DNA from: Branchiostoma floridae | Taxonomy: Eukaryota > Chordata > Leptocardii > Amphioxiformes > Branchiostomatidae | Direction of reading: 5' to 3' | Length of the DNA stretch: 64,000 nt | NCBI RefSeq assembly: GCF_000003815.2 | Contig: NC_049994.1 | Span: forward strand, 5,564,903-5,628,902 | In this document: positions 1 through 10,763 of the stretch, in pieces | How positions within the stretch are numbered: position 1 is the first letter of the stretch | Layout: each line of letters starts with the position of its first letter | Translations under genes and position numbers: made by a program | Notes under the pieces: model-generated | The model's database searches: none | What the model was told of the DNA's origin: nothing | What the model saw: only the letters and a program-made list of their open reading frames with translations

Positions 1-1332
1 TTCTGCAGTCTTATTATGACGGCAGTCTTCTCTCGTATATTTCCAATACTTAGATATGTTATTTTTCTTCGTAATGTGTAGATTTAAACAGTATATCATG
101 ATCTTACGCCGAAAAGCAGTTCGTACTCAAGCAACTGGATATGATGTTGGAAACTTTTAGACATTTGATATACTTAGTCAACAATCCACGGTCTTTGTGT
201 ATACATTTCTTAAATGGTCACTGTGTGTCAAACTGTACCAAATGAAATCACATGTAATTATAAGTACTAAAAGCAGCTTTTCCAGTATTACATGACACTT
301 CTATAGAGGGGTAGCAAACTTTACGCTTGGGGCTACTTATCAAGCAGAGGTTCGACTTCGGCTGTTTTTTTTACGTATTTTCAAGCGTTTTATCGGGCTT
401 CTAACCGGGGTTTTCTAAAATCAACTAGAGTTCGACGATCTCATACCCCCATGAAATAGATTTTGTGCAAATAACTTACACACTTGCATGATTTATGAAT
501 TGTGATGTTCGCCTTCAACTAACACATGTCACAAGTATAAAGTTCCCATCATTTATCATTAAGCGGTTTGGCCATTTTTGTATTTATTATGCAAATCTGT
601 TCCTAACTTGCATGTTTGGTATCTGTTCTGTTCCAACTTTAATGAATTACAAGTGGTACATTTATTGAAGCTAGTTATGGAAAACAATGGAATTATACAA
701 CTTCCTCATCAATTATGCGAATTTAGCCACCATTTGCATAATATGCATATCACCGTGTGCATCTTTGCCTAAGCTACCCACATGCCTAATCTGTGGTTCA
801 TTTCTTCAATTGTCGTGTTTGGAATTGGAATGTTCTGACAAAAATGACTGCAGTTTCAAAATTCAACGGCTCAAACCTGCCCCACCTTGTTTTGACATCA
901 AGAGCTATCTGCCACCCACTGAATGTCAAGACCACACCATGTCCGGGACGAGAACTTAGCCCTACACAATGTAGTTTTTCGTATCTGCAGGGTTTTCCCA
1001 GCACAGCCTTGCGGACATTTCGTCCATTGCATGGATGCCAAAGTCTCGAGGTTAATTTGAGCCGCAACGAGTTTAACCCCCTCCCCCCCCCCCCCCCCAA
1101 AAAAAAAAACAACTTCGGTAACTCGTTGTAGCTTCTACCAGGCTCCGCGGATCGATGGTCAAATAGTAGAATTGGAATTGGTAGAGTCGGCTTGACATAG
1201 TAGTCAGTATTCCTTGGTAGTGCGTGTACATGTATTCATCTATTATGCATTCTACGCCTTAACAAGAGGTCACACGACAATGAACACGGCACGGAATGAG
1301 CCCCGCCCTCCCTTTGTCTAGACTACGGTCAC
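1..1332. other. Intergenic sequence, left edge, repeat-derived
   Basis: I see no credible gene here. Positions about 425-770 read, on the minus strand, like the tail of the dispersed repeat seen at 48545-49624: the 'ctagagttcgacgatctcat' boundary followed by runs of 'tttgcat' and 'aatttatg'. A C-tract/A-tract lies at 1081-1110. The small open frames at 578-1131 overlap one another in different frames, have no splice context and resemble no protein family. Confidence 0.6.
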
Positions 1333-1363
1333 GCTGTCAATCACCCGCCGGGTGATTGACAGC
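1333..1363. promoter_or_regulatory. Perfect inverted repeat with two PBX-PREP/MEIS decamer sites
   Basis: Two 14-base arms (1333-1346 and 1350-1363) are exact reverse complements around a 3-base spacer. Each arm contains TGATTGACAG, at 1353-1362 on the plus strand and 1334-1343 on the minus strand. This is the known composite decamer for PBX with PREP/MEIS TALE homeodomain proteins. It sits just upstream of a candidate 5' non-coding exon, so it probably belongs to the promoter of the methyltransferase gene starting at 3860. The match is seen directly; binding is inferred. Confidence 0.6.
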
Positions 1364-1379
1364 GGGACTGATATTAAGT

Positions 1380-1454
1380 GAGTGCCGTTCTGAAGAAATA
1401 CATCGCCGAGAATCTGTCACGCACCGAGACCAGTTTCGACCTGAAAACATCTAG
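1380..1454 (+). other. Candidate 5' non-coding exon of the EgtD-like gene
   Basis: Right after the TALE-site palindrome the sequence reaches a good donor, TAG|GTAAAT, at 1455. The first coding exon (3850 onward) starts with an acceptor ten bases before the ATG, so an upstream non-coding exon is required. This is the best candidate. The transcription start is not determined. Confidence 0.4.
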
Positions 1455-1960
1455 GTAAATTCCCGTTGTTTCATTGTTCGTTTTAGCCTAGAACGTTACA
1501 TACTGTACTCCGGATTTGTCCTCCTTTCTTCATGTCTCTGGTCAGTTAATAAGACCGGGGGTGGGTATAGCGTTTCAATGACTCGACTGAAGCCTAAACC
1601 GGTTTTGCTTCTTTCAGTTACATGTACGTTGAAATTTCAAAAATGCATGTCAAAATGAGCTTCTGTGGTTGTAAGGCTTTTTCTATGGCGGGCTTGTCGA
1701 GAAATTGAGCCAAAACCTTTTTGGGCCATTTATGTTATACCAAGGACATTAATATTATACGTAGTGTAGTATTGGTTATAGTGGCCTACTAGGTCAGTAG
1801 AGCGTTTTACGCCCAAATATAGATCTCCTTGTCACTTCCATGAAGACGGAAGTATGGTTTTGGCCCTGCTGTTTAGGGTCTGGTTTGTCTTGTATGTGGG
1901 GTTATATTTCAAGAACCGTTGATTGCCAACTTGAAGGTTTTTGGGTAGGTGAGTAGGTGT

Positions 1961-2139
1961 TAATCTCCAAGCAGATCCTACGGTAGCATAAGATAGTAAC
2001 AAAAGTTGGCAGAGAAGTGAAGCCGGTTTAGGAGTGTGTTTCGCTACATGGCAAATTAATGGACACCTCTTGGCTGACTACACTCCTTGGCCAGTTTGGT
2101 ACTATCTTATGCCATTGTAGGATCTGCTTGGAGATTAGG
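1961..2139. mobile_element. Foldback (MITE-like) element
   Basis: Near-perfect inverted arms begin 'taatctccaagcagatccta' and end with the reverse complement at 2139, enclosing about 100 bases. A single diverged arm of the same family occurs at 4608-4700. No coding capacity. Confidence 0.7.
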
Positions 2140-2615
2140 TAGGTGTGGGGATGGTGATGGTGCAGGTCGATTTTGAGCCCCCTATTGGTTGACCTTGGTA
2201 CTGCAGCAGCACGTTTTCTATTACATTGTATATCTATGCACCTGGACTTGCTGTGGTGTTGATTTTTTGGTGGTGGGTAGGTGTTGAATTGATGCTTTTG
2301 TGGTGTAAGTTTAATTTTCGCAATAGATGATTTGAATTTCAGACTTATGGCATGTGACGTGTGTAAATTAGTTAAGGTGAACATCGCCAAGCATGGATTA
2401 TACAAATTTGAGACACATTTTGATGAAATTTAGGAAAAAAGCTCATTATATTTCATGGAAGTATGAGGTCTTCGAACTCAGGGCTTAATATCCTTGTCAC
2501 ATTTGGCGAAAATCGATCGGACGACGATTCTGCGGCGATCGCCCGAGCCTCGCTAATAATAATAACTTTATTGCACAACAATTGTACAAGGTACGAAGTA
2601 CTAATATGGCTTATA

Positions 2616-3089
2616 CAGTCAAACCTGTCTATAGCGGCCACTCAAGGGACTGGTCAAAATTGGCCACTATAGAGAAAATGCTGAATCAGCATTTTCTCTG
2701 TAGTGGCCACCTCTCTATAGTGATTAATTGACCACAAGCAATAATTTACCATTGGTTTAAGTAATCATTGATCTTTATTCACATAATACAATACTGTACA
2801 TGTACTGCAATGATTGTTATACTATATGTATTAAGAAAACAAAGGCTAAATAAAAGTTTTAAATGTTCTACAATTGATATTGTCTGAAGAGACCGGTATC
2901 GTCATATTTCAAATTGATCCTTCGGCTTGGATCCTTTGATGATGGCTTTGATACTTCGCCGTCTGTCTGTGTGTTCCCGCTCGCGTTCACACGTCAGATT
3001 CCACCGTCAGATTCCACCGACAAAAAGTGGCCACTATGGCCAGGTGGCCGGTATGCAAAGGTGCCAGGCCGCTAATACAGGTTTGACTG
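2616..3089. mobile_element. pogo/Tc1-like MITE with CAGTCAAACCTGT termini
   Basis: The element starts CAGTCAAACCTGT and ends with the reverse complement, flanked on both sides by TA, the target duplication typical of Tc1/mariner/pogo elements. Both ends carry 'tatagcggccac'-like subterminal sequence. Related copies are at 10275-10736, 11398-11627 and, one-ended, at 8962. No intact transposase frame is visible. Confidence 0.7.
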
Positions 3090-3859
3090 TATGTGGCATG
3101 GACGGTTTTCAGGTGAAAGATACGCGCAACCCTCTGTCGAACTTAAATATGGCCGATCTCCCATCGATACGCCCGAAGATCGTGGATAATGTGACAGGGG
3201 TATTAGCAGACCCGTCGAGCGAGCGATTTGCGTGGCACCCGGGTTCTAAAAGAATTAACCCGCGGGCGATGGATATGTTAACACTAGAGTCTTGAAAACC
3301 ACTTGTCTACCACCATGCATATACATATGCAGCATTTTACCATATTTGCAATAGATAATCACAGACTAGTATTAGATGTCACCAATCCACGATTTAGGGG
3401 GATAGCTCAGAATAGGGAATACACAGGGTCGGAAAAAGGAAGGTTAAAAACAACAATCATGTGGAATCGTAACTTTCTACAGTACTTCAGCGGAACTTTC
3501 GGGTCGAATATATTTTGTTCCGAACCGCTGTGGTCGCGATTTTTGAGCGGGATATGGCTTGGGGCAGAGACTTCTACGGTAATGCAGTGGAAAGCAATGA
3601 TATCTCGTGTTCTGGACATGTTGTGTTCGTGATTTTTTTTATGGTAGATAGCTCTTGGTATTGACGGTTAAGCCCCCCCCCCCCCTCCAGCGGATTATTT
3701 GGATCTGCAAGGGATCCAAACTTTGAACCCCTAAAAACCGCGGCTTAGGCCGAAGGGATTATATAAGGCTAAATGAAGATTTTAAAAACTTTGAAAGAAA
3801 ATAAGAAGGTATCTTCATGTTGTGAACTTAATTTTTTTTTGTGTTGCAGTGAGAAAAAA

Positions 3860-6800
3860 ATGAACTCCCTGGCGAAACTAGATGCAAATGAAAACATCGA
3901 CCCCGTTATGAATGGAACAGTGAATGGAGCTGTCACCATGGAAACGGTGGTGAACGGCGAAGGTGATGACGTCATCAACGGCCACAGCATAGATGACGTC
4001 ATCAGCATGGGTGACGTGGCCGAAGAGTTGTTGCCCGTCGTGGCTGGACTGACGTCACGTCGCAAATACGTGCCCCACTGGTACCTGTACGATACCCGTG
4101 GTTCGGAACTATACGAGGAGTGAGTATGCATAATCACTAATGCATCCATTTTTTGCAGCATTAGGAGGGGAACATTATCATACATAAATCATGCAAATCA
4201 GTGCATCATTTACATAATTTATGTGGAAGTGCTGCCGTAGCCTTTTTTGGTAAGATAAGACTTTGAAATTTGAACAACTTTGTCTATTGTAACTTCAACC
4301 AACCCACAAACTGCATTTAGTACAAGTAACTAGATGGTTAATCAGTTAAGTGGCTATTCGGCTATCATATCTCTTTTTTCTCTCTCTCGGTCCTTCCATT
4401 TTCTGTGACGTTTAACAGCGTTGCAATGTCTTGAGTACGGAGTACTAGTCGCTTAGGCCGTGACTTGATTTCATTACATGAATGACATCAGCGCACGCAT
4501 CAATTTTCATCCGTTCACCCACTCAAAAAATGTACATGTCCGTCAAATATTTGTACTTCTATGTTTTAATTTTGCATTCCCACGTTTTGACAGAGATGGG
4601 CGGGCTTAATCTCCAAGCAGATCCTACGGTAGCATAAGATGCGTGTAGTATCAAAAGCTGGCAAAGGAGTGTGCCCGGCCTAGGAGTGTACATTGGCTAC
4701 CACTAGGAAAGTGCCTTAAAGACGACCCAAAATGTAGCAATGACGAATGTCATAACCTTCCCGAATCTTCAAGCAGACGTATGGTTTCGACTGTCATTGT
4801 GTGGTGTCTCTAGCCTCATTTGCAGGCCTTTTAGGGGTGTAACACATGTTGCAAATCAGCGCGCTCCCCAAAAACAGAAACTTCGATCGGCTCTCGTAGA
4901 GCTACTAGCATCCTCCTGCGCAGGGACATCCAACGACGAAACCACCTGTCTTGATGTACCCTGCTTTCTCAACCGTCACTCTCAGTTCCTGACCGCCATG
5001 CTTATAAATATTAATGAGCTTACCCTTATATATGCGAGACCCCTTTTGAAAACAGAAAGGCCATTCGAATTCTCTGATTGGCTGACAGCTGGTTTGAGGG
5101 GACGCCCACAGGAACTAAAAGTGACGGTTGAGAAAGCAGGGTACATCCAGACAGGCCGTTTTGCCGTTGGATGTCCCTGCGTAGGAAGAAAGGCCTGCAA
5201 GTGATGCCTTTGTTTCTTTATTGAACGCCATACATTTGGAGATTCGTGGCTTTATTTTTTTGTCCGTTTCCACAGACTTGTACACAACTCGTCGACCTAC
5301 AAACTGTGGAAGCACGAATACAGTGTGCTACAAGAACACGGGGACGAGATCTCTAGCAAAATCTCGTCCCCGGCCGTTCTCGTGGAGCTCGGGAGCGGAG
5401 CTTCCTCCAAAACCCGCCTGGTTATCGAGGCTATGTTGAAGCGACACGGAAGCTTCACGTTCATTCCAGTGGACATAGCCAAGGGTAACCGTTAATAGCC
5501 TCTATAGCAGGCTCTCTGGGGCCTTTTTTCTGCTCATAATACAGGAGCAATGGTTAAGCGACCTAGTAGTACAAAAAGAAATTGCCAGCAAAAGACCAAA
5601 ATGACGAGAAAAGGCCTTAGAGAGCCTACTATGGAGGCTAGCTTTTCAAGTTTTCCTTTTTTATACAAATAAATGGGTGGACACATGTGCATGACTTGCT
5701 AATTCTAGAAGGTCATATTTTCATGCCTTTTCGGTCTGTTTGTTTGTTTGTTTCCTGTTTTTGTTACACAGAGTTTATTGAGGACTGTGGGCGGCAGTTG
5801 GAGAGGGACTACCCGGGACTAACTGTGGAGCCGTACGGTGGGTTGTACATGGACGGGGTACGGCACATTGCCGCCCGCCCTGAAGCCAAGATGCTCCTGT
5901 TCCTGGGGAGCAGCTTCAGTAACATCCCGCTGGTGGAACAACTGAAGATGATGGTGGATATAAGGATGCGACTTAGCGGTAAGCACCTGCAGTTTTACTT
6001 CTAAAGAAAACCACCATATTGTAACAACTTTGAGGGGGGTTCACACATGCGCATATATTCAAGTCCGTATGAGGTCCGTATGGCAGTCTTAGCCTCTACC
6101 AGGATTCAAAGGTTGATGGAAAAATAAGAGAAATTGGACACTAATATATATGTATAGACCGATATGTGTCAGACGAGTTAGCTGGGTCGCAAACCATACT
6201 CCAGCTAGCTCCTTTGGCATGTTTAGCATCGACATTTGTCCAATTTCTACTATTTTTATAGTGACCTGTTGGGCCTGGTAGAGACTTAAAGAACTCCATA
6301 CGACCCCTTGCACATATACCCCCCTTAAGAAAGACAGACGCCTCTTTGTACGTAGTACACGGAACGTTGCAGGTTAAATGACAATGTATCGTAGCCTGGG
6401 CGCCAGTCTTTGTAGCTTTTTTGATAGTCCTCTCTCTGAGCCTGAGTATCAGCTTGGTTAGTTTTACTTGGGCTAGACAGAGAAAAAATATGTTTCCCTT
6501 CCGAAAAAAAACATCACTTTAGTGTCATTACGAAAGGCAGTGGATTCTACCTGAAACGTCTGACCGTTTCCAAAATCATATCCAGTTGCTTTAGTTACTT
6601 ATTTTTGGCATATCTTATAAAGAAAACTGTAAGTTAAAGAAAACATCCAGCGGGAGTTTGAAGGCTTTATTCCATCCGTGACCGACTAGATCCCATGGTT
6701 TATTTATTCATCACTACATGTACACTGTCTACACGAACAGTGGGAATTTATTGATGAATGCCACGTACGTCTGGTAAAGGTTGCTTTGTCATTTGTATGC

Positions 6801-9450
6801 TTTAGGCAACGATTATCAGACTTATCAGGAATGTACTTTTTATTGTCTCTAAATCTCACTTCTTGAGGAGTGAATCTTGTATGTCTAACTCCAGGTGTTA
6901 CCTTAGGTATTATGTGATTACGTCCATGACAATGTCCTTGATTACGAGAAGTACAGAATCCGGAAAGGAAACCCCCAGTACATGTGATTTCTAAGGGACT
7001 TCGGCCATCCGGGTTATTATTGAAGGATCTTGTGGGCAGGGCCATAATCACATAATGCCTTAATTTGGCTTAAATACTAGTAACACATGGAATTAGACAC
7101 GCATGGTTCACTCCACAAAACGTGGGATTCACCACCAGTTATTTATACAACAACAACGCCTGAAGCAACCATGCCACAATTTCACAGGTCTGCCTAAACA
7201 ATTCAAACGACCTCAAATGACCTCCTGAAAACGACTCTAATATGCAGTGTACATGGAGCAACGACCTTGTATGGCGCTTTGGATGCATTATTTATGCATG
7301 ATCTATAGATTTTTTTTTTAAAAACGCGACACGTCCTAACTACTTACCAGTTATTTGGAGAATAGTCAGCTTGTTCACGGAATGGACCCGTCTACCCCAG
7401 CTTCTGGAACTTGACGTCGGAAACACGTGACTGCAGCAGGGGGTCGTAAATGCCAGATTACCTGTGTCGCCCCCCGTCTCTGTTGTTTAACATATATTCC
7501 CGTGTGTATTGCAGAGCAAGATAGGCTTGTCCTGGGATTGGACATGAACACTGATCGAGAGGCCCTGTCCAGGGCTTACGATGACCAGTGGTCGCCATGG
7601 TTACGGGACAACTTCATATGTCGTTTGAATCAGGTATCCATTTTTGCCCATCATTTACAAAATAAAATTCAATCAACCATCCAACTAATCACGATTTCAG
7701 GTCAAGATTATCTTAAGTTCTCAGTAAGCTACGAGGGGCGTGCAATTAGTAATGGTCCTGACCCATTTCCCATAGCAGGAGATTAATGAAACTTGGCACA
7801 GTTATTAGTCTTTCTCTTCATAGGAATCACCCAGAGTTATGCATTTCTCCCATCGTTTGATGCAGCTCTGGACACCGATTTTGTAGGACACCCCAGGTTG
7901 GTCCTCCAACTGATGCCTCATCAATGGCACAAGAGGGACGACCAGGTCTGGGAGCTGTTTCCACAGACTTCCAGCCACGTTTGAATTCAGGATGCCAGCG
8001 TTTTACAAGGTCATATGATGGGGAATCATCATCATAAGTTTCATTTATTTCATCAAAAGTCTTCTTTGGTGTGCGTCCTTTCAAATACAAAAACCGGATC
8101 ACTGCGCGACACTCAACTGGTTCCATTTCACACCTGGTCCATTTCGCACCTGACTAAGTTCAAACACCAGTAAATCAGAAACCACAATTAGTTCAGAGCT
8201 GTCTTTTGCAACATAACCCATAGAGATATGAATTATTACACATACAAAATTTCATTTAGATCAGACAACTGGAAGTGGGTCAGGACCATTACTTATTGCA
8301 CGCCCCTCGTATGGTCACAATGTTTGGTTGGTAAATAGCTCGTGTTTTGGAAGAACATAAATCTGGGCCCTCTACAACTTTCTTTGGAACTGCATGCATG
8401 GGAAATTTCAGTTGCAAACTTTGAAACAAGATATTTCAACTTCAAGAAGGGATAGATGATCTACTTTAATTTAACTAATCAACAATGCATTTTTCAACGT
8501 CTATCCCAGGACTTTGGTGGGGACATGAAGAAGGGGAAATTTGAGTACACCTTTGATTTTGTGGAGAACCCAGCGGATGGCGACACACCCAGCTACATTC
8601 AGCTGTCTCTACGTAGTGTTGGCAACCAACAGGTACACTTTGGTGAGTATTCTTGTGCTCAGAATGCTTTATTTCAATTGTAGTATCTTACTTTGTACCC
8701 TCTGCAACAGGGTTCCAATGGTTGATGCTTTTGAATGGTATAATTAATAGTCTTTGCCTTTGGCTTGGTAGACAATAATACTAGTCCTTGGTTTTTACTG
8801 CCACACACTCCCCGATACATACTCATTCCTTCAACAAGAGTCCACAGGACACAAATCTCCATGCAGTGAATATGGTGTTTGCATTGTGAGCTAACATGCT
8901 TGGTTCTCTTTACGTAAGAATAACATTTTCTTTAAAACCTGTTTGCATTCATTTCCATGTACAGTGAAACATGTATTAGCGGCCACCTTTGCATAGCGGC
9001 CACCTGGCCATTGCGGTCACTTTTTGTCAGTCCCTTGGATTTTTCCCATTGACCTAAGCATTAAGAGATAGTCTATAGCTGCCACCTCTTCAAGCTGCCA
9101 CGGCCACATGATTTTGTAGATACAGAAACACTGCATACTGCAACCATATAGCAGCCATATGGTATCCTGCGGCGAGTATAAAATCGTAGTTTGCATTTGC
9201 TGTTGGCAATCCCATTCATAGTGATTTTCTCTCCGGTCCAGAAAAACTTTCGCTTGACCTTGACTTCCAAGATGGCGAGAGGATCTATCTGGCCGAAGGG
9301 ATGAACTACAGCTGCAAGTGGAACCTAAAGCAGCTGCGCCGCCTAGCGGAAAGGAGCGGCTTTACAGTGGAGGCCCACTGGGCCAACAATGAGAACACCT
9401 ACTGCATCGTCTGTTTTGCACCTGCAGAAACCATCGCTTCATCTGCCTAA
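3860..9450 (+). CDS. EgtD-type SAM-dependent methyltransferase (histidine N-alpha-methyltransferase-like)
   Basis: Six coding exons: 3860-4119, 5276-5484, 5772-5978, 7515-7633, 8510-8642 and 9242-9450. They join in matching phases to 378 residues ending in TAA. The start is the ATG ten bases after a polypyrimidine/CAG acceptor at 3849. Family signatures occur in order: YDTRGSELYEE (77-87), the SAM-binding VELGSGASSKT (123-133), LLFLGSSFSN, LVLGLDMNTD followed by AYDD, then a C-terminal SCKW segment. Bacterial EgtD makes hercynine, the ergothioneine precursor; the bacterial enzyme is around 320 residues, so this one has an extra ~60-residue acidic N terminus. No EgtB/sulfatase-modifying domain is attached. 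The region after YEE reads STYKLWKHEY rather than the usual tyrosine-rich histidine pocket, so histidine may not be the substrate. An AATAAA lies at 9478-9483. Family assignment is firm; substrate unknown. Confidence 0.88.
4911..5191. mobile_element. Foldback MITE, family shared with 55241-55525
   Basis: Inverted arms ('gcagggacatccaacg' on the left, its reverse complement near 5165-5180 on the right) surround about 150 bases including a TATATA-like stretch. A second copy with the same arms and core lies at 55241-55525. It occupies intron 1 of the methyltransferase coding region, and the small open frames on both strands here are products of the element. Confidence 0.75.
7732..8309 (-). mobile_element. 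Deleted mariner transposon in an intron
   Basis: Terminal inverted repeats starting cgaggggcgtgcaat are flanked by TA at 7730-7731 and 8310-8311. Inside, the minus strand (8126-7827) encodes the N-terminal helix-turn-helix of a mariner (Mos1-like) transposase: RAVIRFLYLKGRTPKKTFDE, then a YDLVKRW segment and the RPGRPS linker. The frame then degenerates and the catalytic DDD/D domain is missing. At 578 bp it is a non-autonomous deletion relic within the intron between exons 4 and 5 of the methyltransferase gene. Confidence 0.85.
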
Positions 9451-10040
9451 TCGGGAACTTACACAGTCTACTGTTGTAATAAACATGTAGCTATTATATC
9501 TAGGGCAGTTTTGGTGAAAGTTTTGGTGAAATGTTTGGTATATGTACTTCCACTGTGTGGACTGGTCTAAAATTAGAAAAACATATTGTTTTAGGGGTGC
9601 TATAGTGTAAGGGCGACAGGGTGAATCGTTTCGACAATGTAGAAATTATAGCAGAGTGCAGTAGAGGAATGAAAATGGCACCAAAATAAACCTGTTAAAT
9701 CATGACACCAGTTGTGTTCTGTTCAATCACCTACAGCAGGAACTGTCGTGAGATTCTTCACTTGAGTTCTGAGTTAATAAGTTTGAAAAAAGAATTTAAA
9801 AAAACTATAATTCAAATAATTTTCTAGCCATACATCAGACACAGACATATTGGAAGAGAGTTCTTTTACTTTACTTTTGTGCTTCTCAAGACTCTCATAG
9901 CATGTAAGTTATACAACAGGGACAACAAACTGTAAGAAGTTCAGCATCTGAACCACAATAGGAAGCAGTTATTGTAACGTTCATTAACCATAAGACTGGA
10001 CATCTTTAAAGTATATAGTTGAGTGGATTCATTCCTTATG

Positions 10041-10258
10041 TTACTGACATCTTGCATACTGCAGTCATTCCTCAGTAAGACATCCGCATAGTTCAAGTTT
10101 TGAACTTTTATTCAGCCTGTCAGCCTAAGCCTCTAGCCACTGAAGAAGATGTACATAGCAAAACTAGTTTGGCCGACAGGCTGAATAAAAGTTCAAAACT
10201 TTATGCGGCTCCAGATGTCTTACTGAGAGACGACTGCAGTGTGCAAGATGTCGGTAGC
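10041..10258. mobile_element. Long foldback element
   Basis: About 100-base arms are inverted complements, for example 'cttgcatactgcagtc' against 'gactgcagtgtgcaag' and 'cttttattcagcctgtc' against 'gacaggctgaataaaag'. The only minus-strand AATAAA I noted below the TSN stop (about 10107-10112) lies inside this element, so it may supply TSN's polyadenylation signal. Confidence 0.7.
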
Positions 10259-10274
10259 TTGAGGAATGTATCTA

Positions 10275-10736
10275 CAGTCAAACCTGTACTAGCGGCCACC
10301 TTTGCATAGCAGCCACCTGGCCATAGTGGCCACTTTTTGTCGGTCCAATGGATTTGTAATGATTAAGAAATAGGCTCAGCGGCCACACGATTTCCGGTCC
10401 CGTTGATACAGAAACACTGCCTATTGCAACCATACTGTAGCCGTATGTTACCCTGCACCGAGTTTGAAATTGTAGTTTGCGAGGATTTGGAGTTCCTGAC
10501 AGGGTCATTTTGGCGGTAGCAGAAGGTATGCATGCCTTGAGCATTAAAGTGCAAGTCTTTGTCGGTGAATTTACCGATCAAGACAATGTTACTTGGTGAA
10601 AAAGATTAGTGGGAACTGAAATCATGTGTAGCTTGCTCATGGTCAATTGATCAACGTTTTCTCTATAGTGGCCACCTGTCTATAGTGGCCATATTTCTCC
10701 AGTCCCTTGAGTGGCCGCTATAGACAGGTTTGACTG
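10275..10736. mobile_element. pogo/Tc1-like MITE, second copy
   Basis: Same CAGTCAAACCTGT termini and TA flanks as 2616-3089, with the subterminal 'agcggccacc' motif at both ends. It ends 27 bases below the TSN stop codon, so it probably forms part of the TSN 3' untranslated region. Confidence 0.75.
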
Positions 10737-10763
10737 TACTCTATATACCAGACATCATTAAGG

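Larger units (their letters stand above)
9451..10763. other. Convergent 3' intergenic region (methyltransferase / TSN)
   Basis: The two genes converge here. The polyadenylation hexamer of the plus-strand gene is at 9478-9483. Most of the rest is two mobile elements listed separately (10041-10258 and 10275-10736). No additional gene is visible. Confidence 0.7.

Noticed and set aside
2927-3295. 122-codon frame
   Set aside because: Spans a MITE end and a dispersed repeat, so it is composite and has no family likeness.
4740-5439. Coding frames of 66-154 codons around 4.7-5.4 kb
   Set aside because: They lie in a foldback element or in the wrong frame of a methyltransferase exon.
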